DNA of 64,000 bases from Saccopteryx bilineata (lineage: Eukaryota; Chordata; Mammalia; Chiroptera; Emballonuridae). A model generated the notes under the pieces. That model made no database searches, had not been told where the DNA came from, and worked only from the letters and a program-made list of their open reading frames with translations. The position numbers were made by a program, and so were the translations under genes. Positions 1 through 11,029 of this stretch are shown here, piece by piece. Each line of letters begins with the position of its first letter. Within the stretch, counting starts at the first letter, position 1. The stretch is taken from NCBI RefSeq assembly GCF_036850765.1, contig NC_089495.1, positions 199,276,847 through 199,340,846 on the forward strand, read 5' to 3'.

Positions 1-1090
1 TCTATGTTGTAGGGGGGTTAGGGTCCCCCCGCCCCTCTAAATATTTTGGTTTCTATCTGAAAGTTTGCTGACCTATTAAGAGTATTGGTCACAATGAAGT
101 TGGTTTTTTTAAAAACAAAAACAAAAACGTGTTTAGAGAGAATGTGAGTGAACACGTGTAGACGTGTGGATGTTTTTAAAAGTCTGCCTAAGTGACCTCC
201 TGATTCAGGCTATGTCTGTGCTGGGGGCAAAGGCTGGCTTGTGCGAGTCTCGTTAGGGGAGCGACTGCTTGAAAGCCCGACCGGGATTATCACAAATGGA
301 TGCGGAGGGAGGCTGAAAATCAAGCCTCCTGCCCACTCAGCAGTTCTCGGCATTGGCCCCGTCTCCGCCGTCTAATGCCGTCCCTGCATTAGATGCTGCA
401 AACACAATTGACTTCTATTACTTACAAAGCCAACCACTTTACTTCATTTAAACGTTTGGGAGAGACTCGCAGAGAGTCCTGAGAGGCTGGCCGGCGCAAC
501 CAGCCGCAAGCCGCCCGCGGCTCCAGCCCACCACTCAGACTGCATAACGAGAGAAGAGTCTGCCTTCATTCCGCATTCAGCCTCCAGTCTCCATTAGCAG
601 ATGGGTTTGAAAGGTTGTTGCTTCTTCATCTGAAAGGTCTGATCCAAATACCCACAACCCAAAATACTCTGTTCTTGTCATTTATTGATCAGATCCATAT
701 TCAATGCATCATCTCCACTGGAGGCCCAGGAATAGAAAGATAGATTACGTATATCGACAAAAACTTCAGTATGTTCATAGCCGCTCATATGAAATAGGAA
801 GGCAAAAAAATAGGAAAAATACAATGATCCTCATGCTGTGATGATGATCACAGATAGAAGTTGCACCACAGCTCAACAGGAAAGGTATGAAGGGATCAAG
901 AATCGCTTCAGAGTTAACAAAGTATTAAATAAAATTTTTTTTAAAAGCAAGTAAGTATTTGAACTAAATCATAAAGGGGATTAGATTATTTTGGAGAAAA
1001 AAATGCAATGAAAAATTTACTGTCAGGAGAACATTGAAGAAGAAACATCAAGTGAATTCAGACAGATCTTTGGTTGAATTCCATGTCTAC
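1..1090. other. Unique non-coding DNA, possible conserved block at its start
   Basis: I see no exon or recognisable repeat here. Positions about 180-560 are moderately CpG-bearing and contain AT-rich homeobox-type words (CATTAGATGC, CACAATTGACTTC, TTTACTTCATTTAAA), which is the texture of a conserved non-coding element. The rest, 560-1090, is AT-rich and featureless. That it is conserved is inference only. Confidence 0.3.
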
Positions 1091-1094
1091 TTCC

Positions 1095-1270
1095 TTGACG
1101 TTGGGTGAGTTAGTCTATCTTCCTGAAACTTAGCTGCCTCCTCTACAAAATGGAGCTAATTGAGCTTCCTAAGACTATGGTGGAGATCAAATAGCTCACA
1201 TAAACGAATGGCTGAAAGGAATGGAACCCACGGTAGACAGTCATTACATGGTGCCTGTTGTTATTACTTT
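1095..1270 (+). repeat. MIR SINE fragment
   Basis: The stretch reads like the MIR core in sense orientation: a gagttagtctatcttcctga segment, then CCTCTACAAAATGGAG and a GATCAAATAGCTCACATAAA tail segment. It is heavily diverged, as expected for this ancient mammal-wide family. The ends are approximate. Confidence 0.55.
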
Positions 1271-1329
1271 AGTATGGTTATATATGCTGGACAGATAGCC
1301 CACAAAGGGATGGGGGGGGGATTTATTCT

Positions 1330-1430
1330 GTAGACAAAGGCTTCCACAGGTAGTTTTTAAGCCAAGGAGTGACATGGCCATGTTTAGGTTTCAAACAGAT
1401 GTCATTAATGATGAGGTTAGCGATGACAGT
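1330..1430 (-). repeat. L2 LINE fragment
   Basis: The words TTTTTAAGCCAAGGAGTGAC and ATGGCCATGTTTAGGTTTC match the antisense of the L2 3' region (typically a gggttttaagcaggggagtgacatg pattern). The fragment is short and diverged. A small ORF starting at 1374 lies inside it and is not considered a gene. Confidence 0.45.
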
Positions 1431-2160
1431 AAGGGAAAGACAAAGGAAGTTGATGACAAAATCATGGAAAATCATTACTTTACCCTTGCTTGTAACAAGG
1501 TAAAACTTTTCAATATAAACCTTCTACCACAAACCTGTATTCCCCATCATGAAACAAGTACCTACCTTTAAGTTTGCAGCATAAATCCTGTTGCATATTC
1601 TGTTGGATGTCTTTTCCCACCATGGGAGAATTGACTTACAAATTAACTTAAAAGTCAGGAAGGACGAGGAGGGTCTCTTTCCCTCACCGTGTTTTACTCT
1701 CTCAGCTTCTTCACCCCAAGACCTGCCTGAGGCCACACGAACACTGTGGGTCTAATCTGTCCCAAGTCTCTCAGCTTCCAGTTTTCGCTAGAGTGAGCTG
1801 GGGCCTTAAACACCACCAGGGATATGAATATATGAGTCAGGGAACCTCACGGGCCAATATAGACTTCTAACCAGTGCACTCTCTGCTCCCTGTGCACGTG
1901 AATAAGAATGCCGCTCACTCACAGAGCCCAAGTGGCTCCGTCATGATTAGAGATGTGCAGACGCCGTCCCTGGCAGAACCTCAGAGATGTGGGGAGAGGA
2001 CGGAAGATGCTCACCCTCCATGCCATCGGTCTAGAGGAGGGGATGTTAGTTGACTTGGCATTGGCCTGGGTCACCTGGGCTGCAGTTGTGATTGATGGGT
2101 TCACGTGAGCTTCCCTTGAACCCAGGTATATTCCCATCTTCACTCTCTCTGTGGAAAGCA
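1431..2160. other. Unique non-coding stretch
   Basis: No repeat, exon or RNA gene is recognised. Open frames are all under 90 codons and overlap one another on both strands. Confidence 0.4.
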
Positions 2161-2164
2161 GGTT

Positions 2165-2405
2165 TCTTAACTTTGTCATTTGCTAGAGCAATAGTTAGCA
2201 AGCTATCACCCACAGGGCACATTCGGTCCACAGGATGTTTTTATAAATAAAGTTTTATAACTTTATCAATAAAACGAATAAACACAGTCGCATCCCTTTA
2301 TTTATATATTGTCTTTGGCAACGTTCACTCCAGAATAGTAGACGTCAATGACGCAATATTGACTGTATGTCCTGCAATGTCTAAAACCGCGTACAATGCC
2401 CTGAT
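2165..2405 (+). mobile_element. Decayed Charlie-type hAT fossil
   Basis: The order of words matches the common mammalian non-autonomous Charlie element also seen at 17183 and 41340: a gcaagctatcacccacaggg start, TTATAAATAAAGTTTTATAA, TATTGTCTTTGGCAACGTTCA, then a decayed end near 2400. It is strongly diverged. The exact subfamily is not assigned. Confidence 0.45.
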
Positions 2406-3235
2406 GGAAGACATTTATTTGCAGCCCTCTGCTAGAACTTGACTTAACCATAGCGGTTGTAGTGACGTGTGCAAACTCGATGCTGAACGCTTGTCGCCCA
2501 CTGTCTTATACAATCTTTGCAAGGAGGTGGCCACTACAAGAAGGCCCATTCCAACAATTAAATCACTTATTGAGTACCTACTGTATGCTGCTGGTGTCCT
2601 CACTAAGCGCTGGCACCATTGAGGCAAGGCAAACACAGCTCCTGCTCCAAGTCAGCTCCCAGTATTAATTCATCCGATCCAAGGCTTCAGAGCTGTGGCC
2701 CAAAGCTACGCTTACCTATCACCTTTGGGAAGCACCTCCAAGTGACCCTTCCATACGCTTTTTCTGAAAGCCTGTCCAGCCCCCTGAAGAGCCCACACCA
2801 GAACCACGTGCTCAGGGGAAGCCCAAGACATTCCAAACTTCCTCCATGAGTGACTTTAGGTTGTCAGGGGAGCATCCTCGTCCCTGACGACCAGTCACAC
2901 CACCTACCCCTTTCGATCAGTGGGTGCTTGCCACATCCCGCTGGCCAGTGGGGGTCAGACCCAGAGGTCACCTCCTACAGGCTGAGCCTCCCCGCAATAG
3001 CTGGGTCTCAGTCAGGTTCCCCTCCGGGCAGGTCCTTCCGCTGGCTCCGGACAGATGAGGTGGTAAAAGAGGTCCGTCTTTTCCCACGGAGGGTGGCTGG
3101 AACTCCTTCCATCAGCAGTGCCATAGCCCCGCTGTCAGCTTGGCCGCCCTTCCCTTTACCCAGCACCTCTGGAGAAGCCCCCTTAACTTCGCCCTTTGTT
3201 GTAAATGGCTCACGATGACAAATGCTCACAGCGCT
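2406..3235. other. Unique non-coding stretch
   Basis: Moderately GC-rich unique sequence. The 122-codon open frame at 2850-3218 has no recognisable domain and an antisense frame opposite it, so I do not call it a gene. Confidence 0.4.
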
Positions 3236-3470
3236 AAATCGCCATGAGGGCGGAAGATGACGGAGGGCAAGGAGGCAAGAGAAAAGGCCGTAGCGCCCCA
3301 GCCCCGCCGCTAGGCGCAGGTCCTCATCAGCAGGCTGGAGGGCGGCTGTGCGCAGGGCTCAGGTCATTAGCGCCAGCAGCACACACGCCCTGACAGCTGC
3401 AGGTGGCCAGGTGGCCACGCGGCCACGCCGGCACCCCGCGAACTCTGCTCTTGCGGCCGCATCAACACAG
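3236..3470. promoter_or_regulatory. Small CpG-dense cluster
   Basis: About 235 bases with roughly twenty CpG dinucleotides, including GCCCCGCCGCTAGGCGC and GGCCACGCGGCCACGCCGG and a NotI-type GCGGCCGC near 3454. In a genome otherwise depleted of CpG this suggests an unmethylated element or a small orphan CpG island. No TATA box, exon or splice pattern is evident. Function is inferred only. Confidence 0.35.
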
Positions 3471-4253
3471 ATGTCCACACAGGGCTTTTGTTTTTGTTTT
3501 TTGTTTGTGTTTGGGGGGAGGGAGGGCGATTCTTCTTTTTGAAGTATTCTGTGACCTTAGGCCAAAGATTTCTTGTGCCAAGATAAAGGGTTCTGATGGG
3601 TCAAGAAAGCAAGACAAGTCAAGAGAGATTTAAAGGGGGCTTATTGTGGGTGCTTGGGGTGAAAAACAGAGAAGAGGTGTCAAAAGAAGGCATTTTGCTC
3701 TGTTGGAAAATGAGAAGTTGACAAAGAAGTCCCGTCCAATACTGCTCTTATCAGTAGGAGCACTACAGAATCTGCCCAGCCCTTAGCCCAAGCCTTTGTG
3801 AGCACACTCAGAGTGGCCTTCCGAGCATCTCACACCTCTGTCTACTTCTCTGTAGCAGGTTCACTGCTAGGACCTTAACCAGGCACTGTGGTTGGTCATG
3901 GGCATCAGGGGTTGGCAAACAAGAAGTCATTAGAATACTGTGTACGTGAAAATGTGTGTTCACATACATGTAAAATGTCATAGATTTCCATGGAATGCCC
4001 TCCCCGTGTGGCAGACAATACAAAAGTGTCTCCTGCATGTCATTGATGGGAAACCTGAGGGGAAAATAATGTGTTAAGTGTGTCACTGGATATTTCAGAG
4101 TAAACAGAACCATGTCTAAGATTCCAGCGTTGGGCTTCTTGCATTCTGTTCAGGACTCCGTGCAGATACAGAGCATATTGCCTAAGACAACACCTGGGGT
4201 GTGTCAATGGGCCAGCAGAAGAATGGATTTTAGAAAAGAAACAACAGGGCTAG
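3471..4253. other. Unique non-coding stretch
   Basis: Starts with a T/G-rich tract (3486-3540). The rest is ordinary unique DNA without a convincing exon. Confidence 0.35.
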
Positions 4254-4255
4254 TC

Positions 4256-4470
4256 ATGGCCCGGTAGCTCAGTTGGTTAGAGAATCGTCCTGACACACTA
4301 AGTTTGCATGTTCAATCCCCAGTCAGGGCACGTACAAGGAGCAACCAATGATTGTATAAATAAGTGGAACAACAAACCGATGTTTCTCTCTCTCTCTCTT
4401 TGTGTCTCTCTCTGTCTCTTTCTCTCCCTTCCTCTCTCTTTGAAATCAATAAATAAAAATTTAAAATTAT
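4256..4470 (+). repeat. Ves-type bat SINE, tRNA-derived
   Basis: The head reads GGCCCGGTAGCTCAGTTGGTT (an A-box-like GTAGCTCAGTTGG) and TGTTCAATCCCCAGTCAGGG (a B-box-like TTCAATCCC), followed by the bat-typical AACCGATGTTTCTCTCTCTC pyrimidine tract and a TTGAAATCAATAAATAAAAA tail. This is the Chiroptera-specific Ves layout. The tail is AT-rich and its end is approximate. Confidence 0.85.
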
Positions 4471-5155
4471 TTTTCAAAAGAATCAGGGTTATTGTGGTAA
4501 AGCCAAGAAGTACCACTACTGTATCTATAACATTAAAATGTAGTACATTTGCTAAAAGTGAATCGATAAGCAAACCCAGCCCACACAATCTGGCGCAGAA
4601 AGTAAAGGCAGCAACTTCTACTTGGGGGTCGTTTGGGAATCAGAGACCACATGACATCCAAACATTCAATCCAAATTTTATTTGTCCAGGTGTCAGACCT
4701 TATAATGCCAGCAACTTGTTTGACTAATGTTTTAAATTTAATTGACCAGATGTTTCAGTGGTAGGTGTCTTAATGAGGAGGAGGAGGAGGAGTGTTTGTG
4801 GGATGGAATCGAATTTCCCTGGGAATAGGCAGCCTCTCTGGGAACAGCCACTTAGCTGTTGGTACTGCAATTAACGAGAGCTGGTCAGGAGTTCTGGAAT
4901 TGTCACACCTTCCTGGCTAGTCCTTTAGGAGGACGTGCGCTTCCACTGGGTCAGCTCAGAGAAGGGGGACTGTGCCTTCGTTACAGTTCCCCCGGAAGCT
5001 GGCCCAAAAACAAAAGTCAAGAGCCAATGTAGAAGCCGTCAGTACACCAAACGCAGGGTAAGCACAGACCAAACCATCGCTCCAAGAGTGGGAGGTGAGT
5101 GAATTTAAGGGCAGGAGTCTCAGATTCAGTGTAAGGCATGCCATTTACTTGAAGT
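4471..5155. other. Unique non-coding stretch with a short GGA repeat
   Basis: A short (GGA)n run lies at 4776-4793. Otherwise the sequence is unique, without a gene. Confidence 0.4.
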
Positions 5156-5159
5156 GTGA

Positions 5160-5395
5160 TGATAAAAACAGCAAACGTGTGTGGGGGGTTTAGTATACGC
5201 TCAGTGCTTTACATGAGTTTATTTCATTGAACTCACCCAACAACCTTTCTCTATGTCACAGATGAGAAAGTCCAAAGTGGCCAAATGAGGAAGTGGCCAA
5301 GGTGACAGTAGTTCCCAGGCACACTGGCTCAGAGCCTGAGTTGTCAGCCACCCCCCTACATTGTACGAGTCGAGCCTCCTTTTTGAGTGTAATGG
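5160..5395 (-). repeat. MIR SINE
   Basis: Reads as antisense MIR: AGTGCTTTACATGAGTTTAT, TCACAGATGAGAAAGTCCAA, then decayed tRNA-related words ending near 5395. Diverged and partial. Confidence 0.6.
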
Positions 5396-6005
5396 TGTAA
5401 TGCCTATCTGAGAGACAGCCATAAGGGGGTGTTAAATAGGGTCCATTAGAAGACGGCGTGGAGTTTACGTGGCACTCTGTGCTCTGTGAGCTGGGTGTCC
5501 CGCAGCGTGAGTTATTATACCCATGTAAGAGCTGACGTCAGAGCCTGTGTGATCCTGCTTGCTCTCTAGGGACTCTCCAAGCCAATGGCATGACCTTGAG
5601 GTCCTGTAGCTTTCCCTTTAACACAAAAGCTCCCAGCCCTGTGCTGCTCAGCCCTGTGGTAGAGGAGGCCAGAGGTCCCCCGACCATGCTTCCTCTCTCA
5701 GCATCTCCTCCCATCTTTCCTACGACCTTGGGCTTCCCCAGACAGCTGTCTGTGGGACTCACATTAATGTGAGACTTAAGACTCACAGAGCTGGAGTGAT
5801 CTGGAACCCGCACATGCTCAGGGGTGCAGCAGTCGGGACAGAGCAGGGGTCCCTGGGGAATGTGCGGCAGTGAGGGCTAGGGTCCAAGGTGGGGCTCCCA
5901 AGTGGTACCCACGGGTGTGTAGAACCTGCTTTGGGAGGCATGGGACAGCCACACTGCTGTTTGGAAGGGTCTGAGATCTCAGGAGGCCTCTCCATTGGAT
6001 TCTTC
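5396..6005. other. Unique non-coding stretch
   Basis: Nothing recognisable. Overlapping short open frames occur on both strands, and none has a domain. Confidence 0.4.
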
Positions 6006-6007
6006 TG

Positions 6008-6870
6008 TTCGCCAAATCCTTAGTGAGTGGCCATCGTGTGCTAGACAGGAAGGGAGGGTCGGCGGGGAATAACATGAACTCTGTCTCTTCCATTGCGGAA
6101 GGCAGGGCAGACAATGCACAGCGTTTTTGTTATGTCCGCTAAGATGATCCAGAAACACAGCAGGAATGGTGCCATTCTTCTAAAATAAACATCTCGCAGG
6201 GGTCCCCAAACTTTTTACACAGGGGCCAGTTCACTGTCCCTCAGACCGTTGGGGGGCCGCCACATACTGTGCTCCTCTCACTGACCACCAGTGAAAGAGA
6301 TGCCCCTTTCCGGAAGTGCGGCGGGAGCTGTATAAATGGTTTCAGGGGGCCACATGCGGCCCGCGGGCCATAGTTTGGGGATGCCTGGGAAGGTTACTGT
6401 ATGGGGCAGGTGGGGAAGGGGGGTCAAATAATACCAACTAGAAAAATGTGGACCTAAAATTTTTTCAAAGAAGATGAATGGTAGGAAGCCATATTTAGGG
6501 TCAGGAATAGGGAGAAAGGCCAGGGGCTCAGTCATTTAGCTGGGGGTGGGGGTCAGGAAAGGCTACTTAGAGAGAACTTTGGTTGATATCTCAACGCTGA
6601 AAAGGAGGCAGCCACACACCAATCTGGCGGAAGGCATTCTAGGCTGAGGAAGTGAGCAGGGCAAAGTCCCCGAGGCAGCCATAAACTTGACATGTTATTG
6701 GAGCAGAAGAAAGGTCAGCTCTAGGCTGGAAGGACACCAGCAGAAACAAGGGAAGACCAGGGTCTCCACATCTTCGTGGACCTTACTGAGACCTGTTTGA
6801 GTCTCAGTGGGACTTAGAAGCACAGAGCGCTTTGAGCAGGAGGATGAGGGGTTCCAAGTTTCCTCTGCCT
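6008..6870 (-). repeat. L2 LINE, antisense, interrupted by a hAT element
   Basis: Left part 6008-6120 and right part 6540-6870 read like antisense L2 3' region: GGAAAGGCTACTTAGAGAGA, GGAAGGCATTCTAGGCTGAG, GCAAAGTCCCCGAGGCAG. The 6197-6387 element lies between them, and 6388-6540 is too decayed to assign. Ends are approximate. Confidence 0.5.
6197..6387 (+). mobile_element. Non-autonomous hAT element (deletion derivative)
   Basis: Bounded by imperfect terminal inverted repeats: CAGGGGTCCCCAAACT at the left end and AGTTTGGGGATGCCTG at the right end. The interior has GGGCCAGTTCACTGTCCC and CCACATGCGGCCCGCGGGCC, typical of short hAT-Charlie-like elements found in several mammals. No transposase remains in 191 bases. 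No clear 8-bp target duplication is visible, so the flanks have decayed or the ends are off by a base or two. Confidence 0.7.
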
Positions 6871-7185
6871 CGCTGTTGTGAAGGTGAGACAGGCAGGGAT
6901 TTAGGGCAGAGACCGGTAGACTTTCAGGAGAGATGGCGGCAGTCTGGACAGAGGCATCTGAGAGCAGCTGGGTTTGGGTAGGAACTTGGTACCTGGTACT
7001 GCCGGGGGGTGGGGGGAGGGGTTCAGGATCCAGATTCTAGGCCTGCAGAGGTAGCCTGACAAGATCAGAGCAGATCTGGCCTGGGAGTAGACAGGACAGA
7101 CAGACACCCAGCCACACGCAGAGATGCAGCTGCCGTCGTTGGGGGCATGTGTCAAGCACGAGGAGAGAAGGAGGTGCACGCAGAC
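6871..7185. other. Unique DNA flanking a minisatellite
   Basis: No gene or interspersed repeat is recognised. It carries a short G-rich run (CCGGGGGGTGGGGGGAGGGG, about 7001-7020). Confidence 0.4.
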
Positions 7186-8090
7186 AGAGAGCACCAGGAT
7201 GAGCAAGGCAGTGACGACAATGATGGTGGTGAGGAGGAGGATGCTGGCCATGTGAGGGGAAGCAGAGAGAGAACAGGAGCAGCAGGATGAGCAAGGCAGT
7301 GACGACGATGATGGTGGTGAGGAGGAGGATGCTGGCCATGTGAGGGGAAGCAGAGAGAGAACAGGAGCAGCAGGATGAGCAAGGCAGCGACGACGATGAT
7401 GGTGGTGAGGAGGAGGATGCTGGCCATGTGAGGGGAAGCAGAGAGAGAACAGGAGCAGCAGGTGCTACGGCAGCGACGACGATGATGGTGGTGAGGAGGA
7501 GGATGCTGGCCATGTGAGGGGAAGCAGAGAGAGAACAGGAGCAGCAGGATGAGCAAGGCAGCGACGACGATGATGGTGGTGAGGAGGAGGATGCTGGCCA
7601 TGTGAGGGGAAGCAGAGAGAGAACAGGAGCAGCAGGATGAGCAAGGCAGCGACGACGATGATGGTGGTGAGGAGGAGGATGCTGGCCATGTGAGGGGAAG
7701 CAGAGAGAGAACAGGAGCAGCAGGATGAGCAAGGCAGCGACGACGATGATGGTGGTGAGGAGGAGGATGCTGGCCATGTGAGGGGAAGCAGAGAGAGAAC
7801 AGGAGCAGCAGGATGAGCAAGGCAGCGACGACGATGATGGTGGTGAGGAGGAGGATGCTGGCCATGTGAGGGGAAGCAGAGAGAGAACAGGGGCAGCAGG
7901 ATGAGCAAGGCAGCGACAACGATGATGGTGGTGTTGAGGAGGATGCTGGCCATGTGAGGGGAAGCAGAGAGACAACAGGAGCAGCAGGATGAGCAAGGCA
8001 GCGACGACGGTGATGGTGGTGGTGAGGAGGATGCTGGCCATGTGAGGATAAGCAGAGAGAGAACAGGAGCAGCAGGTGCTACGGCAGCTT
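7186..8090. repeat. 88-bp minisatellite, about ten copies
   Basis: The word GAGCAAGGCA starts units at 7201, 7289, 7377, 7551, 7639, 7727, 7815, 7903 and 7991. The spacing is exactly 88 bases, except the unit following 7377, whose neighbour carries a 2-base-shorter variant (GGTGCTACGGCAG at about 7461-7473). The plus strand is purine-rich (GGTGGTGAGGAGGAGGATGC, GGGGAAGCAGAGAGAGAACA). The minus strand of each unit lacks stops in all three frames, and 88 is not a multiple of three, so very long open frames arise there without coding meaning. Central units are nearly identical, implying recent homogenisation. Confidence 0.95.
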
Positions 8091-8722
8091 TGGGATTCCC
8101 CCAAGATCTGGCTCCGCCTCCTGCCCAGTGTTCTGGTTGATGGACAGCTGGATGCCCATGACCCTGTGTATGTCTCATGGCAGCTCAGCCAGCGGCAGCG
8201 GTGAAGGGAAACTGAGTCCAGGAGAGTCTAGGTTCCCCAGGGGAAACAACGACAGGCTGGACCTCAACGTTGACCTTGAACTTCCTGGGCTAGATGCCTT
8301 TGCCCTGAAGGAAGAAGGAGTTTTAGCCTGCCCATTGTCATCAGCTCCAGCAGTCACTAGATATGGCTGGGAAGTGTCTGAGGAGGGAGGTGACACCATG
8401 GGAAGGGGCAATATGGTCCCCGAGCCCCTTCCAACCCTAAGATTCACATGTATATAATGTATATTTATAAAACACCATCCTTAAAGTCATAATCCCCTCA
8501 AGTCTTTAGACACCGTATAATCACATAAATAATAGCAATAAAACAAACAAAAAAAAAATTGGGCCTTTGACTGGAGAAAGCAGGTGTTGGGGTTTCCGAG
8601 TCACCAGCTCCCTCGGTGCCCTGTCTGGGATGGATGAAGCAGAAAGGGAATTCAAAGGAATTCCCTCCACCTCATTCCTCGGGCCCTGAGGTGCTCCTTG
8701 TCAGATGACCTTGACTCCTTCT
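8091..8722. other. Unique non-coding stretch
   Basis: Ordinary unique sequence. An A-rich tract lies near 8540-8559. No gene is supported. Confidence 0.4.
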
Positions 8723-8730
8723 TTCAGAAT

Positions 8731-8733
<3 letters not shown>

Positions 8734-8762
<29 letters not shown>

Positions 8763-9024
8763 TTTTTGTGTGTGACAGAGACAGAGAGAGGGACAGATAG
8801 AGACAGACACAGGAAGGGAGAGAGACGAGAAGCATATATGCCTTGACATGGGGCTACAGCAGAGCTAGTGACACCTTGCTCAAGCCAGCGACCTTGGGCT
8901 CAAGCTGGTGAGCCTTACTCAAACCAGATGAGCCTGCACTCAAGCTGGCGACCTCGAGGTCTCGAACCTGGATCCTCTGTATCCCAGTCTGATGCTCTAT
9001 CCACTGCGCCACCACCCGGTCAGG
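8734..9024 (-). repeat. Bat tRNA-derived SINE, minus strand, with target-site duplication
   Basis: From the left: an (ATTT)n tail, a purine-rich GACAGAGACAGAGAGAGGG tract, a decayed body with repeated CTCAAGC(C/T)GG and GCGACC words, and a tRNA-like head ending TATCCACTGCGCCACCAC and CCGGTCAGG. The flanks carry a perfect 11-bp duplication, TTCAGAATATT, at 8723-8733 and 9025-9035. The ends are therefore firm. Confidence 0.85.
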
Positions 9025-9035
9025 TTCAGAATATT

Positions 9036-9850
9036 CTTATGTTTGTCATACACACACCGTCCAGGATTTGACATCATGCTTGGTAGGAGGAATGGGGAAT
9101 GACAGTCCTCTCCGTCTTCCTGCTGCCGTAGTGACGTTCTGCGCAGGACAGGGGTGCCAAGGAGCATCCATCAGGGGCAGCCCTCAGCCGATGACGGGCA
9201 GAGTTAGCAGACGAATAGCTCAGAGTCCTCAGTCCTGGGTGCCCTGAGCAGGAGGTACACAGCCTCGCAGAGAGTTCTAGTGAAAACAAGCCCAGGTGCC
9301 CAAACAGAGCGACGTGATCATCAACGGATTCTATGCTGACTTCCTTCTCTCCCCTCCGAAGTCCCCACGCCCCAGCCATGCTTCCCGAGACCCCCTGCCC
9401 AAATCGACTCCCGGCACTCACGTTCTTGTCTCAGGGTTTCCTCCTGGGAAAGCCCAAGCTCAGACAGTCGGCTACAGGGAGCATGGGGAGATGACAAGGA
9501 TAACCCTCCCTCCCAGAGGAGAGAGTGAAGGGAAGACGTGGGCAGGAGATAAGGAGAAAAGCTAACTGCGATTAGCAGAGCTTCTTGCTTCGCATGCAAT
9601 TAGTCTCTTATCCTCACATTCCCCCAAAGAATTTCAGACTGTGCGACTCTTGATATTGCTGAGTCCTTATGCGACATCTGCACAACCAACAGCTCCCAAA
9701 TCGGTATTGTCTGCAGACTTCATTAGGGAGCAGCAGACTCCCTCCCCGTCCTACTCAATGCGTGCTTTGCGAAAGCAAAGAAGAGGCCGGGCTCCCACCT
9801 CCCTCACGGTAACCTGGCCTTGGCCCTGGGGGCGGGGCCTGGGGTGTTGG
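9036..9850. other. Unique non-coding stretch
   Basis: No recognisable exon or repeat. Several open frames of 67-115 codons overlap on opposite strands and show no domain. Confidence 0.35.
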
Positions 9851-9859
9851 AGGCATCAG

Positions 9860-10010
9860 TATGCACTGTGACCGACTTTTAATGAACATTAATGCGGAGG
9901 AGGAGATTGGTTAGAGCAAAATTTGCTTCAAATTAGAGCTGGCAAAGCAGGATCCAGTTATCCACGGGAAAGAGCAACTTGTGAGCAGGCCAAGATTATC
10001 ACGCCATCAT
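9860..10010. promoter_or_regulatory. Candidate conserved non-coding element
   Basis: Contains clustered homeodomain- and GATA-like words (TTTTAATGAACATTAATGCG, GAGGAGATTGGTTAGAGC, CAAATTAGAGCTGGC, AGATTATCACGCCATCATC) with no repeat decay. This texture is typical of deeply conserved enhancers. No alignment was possible, so this is inference. Confidence 0.3.
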
Positions 10011-10052
10011 CAATCAGGAAGAAAGAAAAACATGCCTTCTCTCGCCTCCCCG

Positions 10053-10066
10053 CCCCCCCCCCCCCC
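10053..10066 (+). repeat. Poly-C tract
   Basis: A run of 14 C within a pyrimidine-rich 60-base stretch (about 10035-10100). Confidence 0.8.
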
Positions 10067-10271
10067 ACTCCGCACCTCCCCTCGCCCGCCGCCTCCTCCT
10101 CTCACTAATGCTTTCCAGCCCCGACCACGGAATGTTTTGTTTAAGGAAAAAGTTGTTGGACGTAATTAGTAATTCTATTATAGCCATATATCTTTTATCT
10201 AAATAAACAACCTGCTTTCCCCCCACCATGAGAAATTATGTGGTGAGGATGGGAGAGAGTTGGAAGTTTGG

Positions 10272-10303
10272 GGAACTACAGATAATCACTTTGCTCTATT
10301 TCC
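10272..10303 (+). repeat. 32-bp direct repeat, copy 1
   Basis: Begins GGAACTACAGATAATC and ends TTGCTCTATTTCC. Identical over all 32 bases to 11030-11061. Flanking bases on both sides differ between the copies. Confidence 0.9.
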
Positions 10304-11029
10304 ACCCCGTGGAATCTGCCCCCTGGTTTCACGAGGGTCCTGGAGTCAGGACTGCCGACCCAGGGCAACGCGTGGGATCAGCAAACAGGCTGATAGGAGA
10401 TGTCTTATCAGAGAATGAGTCAGCTTGGCGGCTTTACTCTCACCCCCAGCAACATCCCCGTGTGACATGTCCCCCTCTTTCCTGTTACAGATGCTCCCTC
10501 CTTCCTGATAGAGGACCCAGAAGAATGCACAAGAGCAGAAACTAATGCCAGAGAGCAGCCCACCCTCTCTCTGCAGCGGGAAAGAAGGCATGGAAAGTAA
10601 TCCCAAACCCCAAACACATGCGCGTGGGGTTTGTTGTCCAAAAAAACATGTTCATACTGAGGATTTTACTAACCTGCCTAGCAGACAGACCCTGTCACTT
10701 GCCCCTGAAGTCCCTCTGCTGGTGAGAGGTGTCCAGGGCGCTAGGATACAGATCACAGAGGTCAACCACAATATCCTCAAAAGGTTAACCAACAAATCCG
10801 AGAGCAGGATGTCATCGAGTACCTCCACTTCTCTCTACCCCTTTCTTTCCGGAAACACATTTTCCTCTGGGCTGTAGGGGACAATTACACTTTATTTCAA
10901 CTAATGAATGTTTGTTTCATACATAAAGGGATTTTTTTATTTTATAAATATAGTACAGATTCATCTTAGAAATGTTTAGAAAAAAAAACCAAAACGATAA
11001 GGGTGTTTATAAAGCAATTCTTAGTCACA
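10304..11029. other. Unique stretch between two 32-bp direct repeats
   Basis: 726 bases with a 110-codon open frame (10545-10877) that has no recognised domain. The right end is AT-rich, with an A8 run near 10980. The stretch is not a recognised element, although it is bracketed by the perfect direct repeat. Confidence 0.35.

Noticed and set aside
2850..3218. 122-codon frame in GC-moderate DNA
   Set aside because: No recognisable domain, antisense frame opposite, and no splice or promoter pattern.
7186..8090. CRISPR-like regular spacing
   Set aside because: Units are contiguous 88-bp repeats without unique spacers, in a mammalian genome.
7037..8178. Three long overlapping minus-strand frames (237, 255 and 355 codons) rich in Leu, His, Pro and Ser
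   Set aside because: They are the three-frame translation of an 88-bp minisatellite with no stop on that strand. Repetition with a period not divisible by three explains their length; no promoter or domain.
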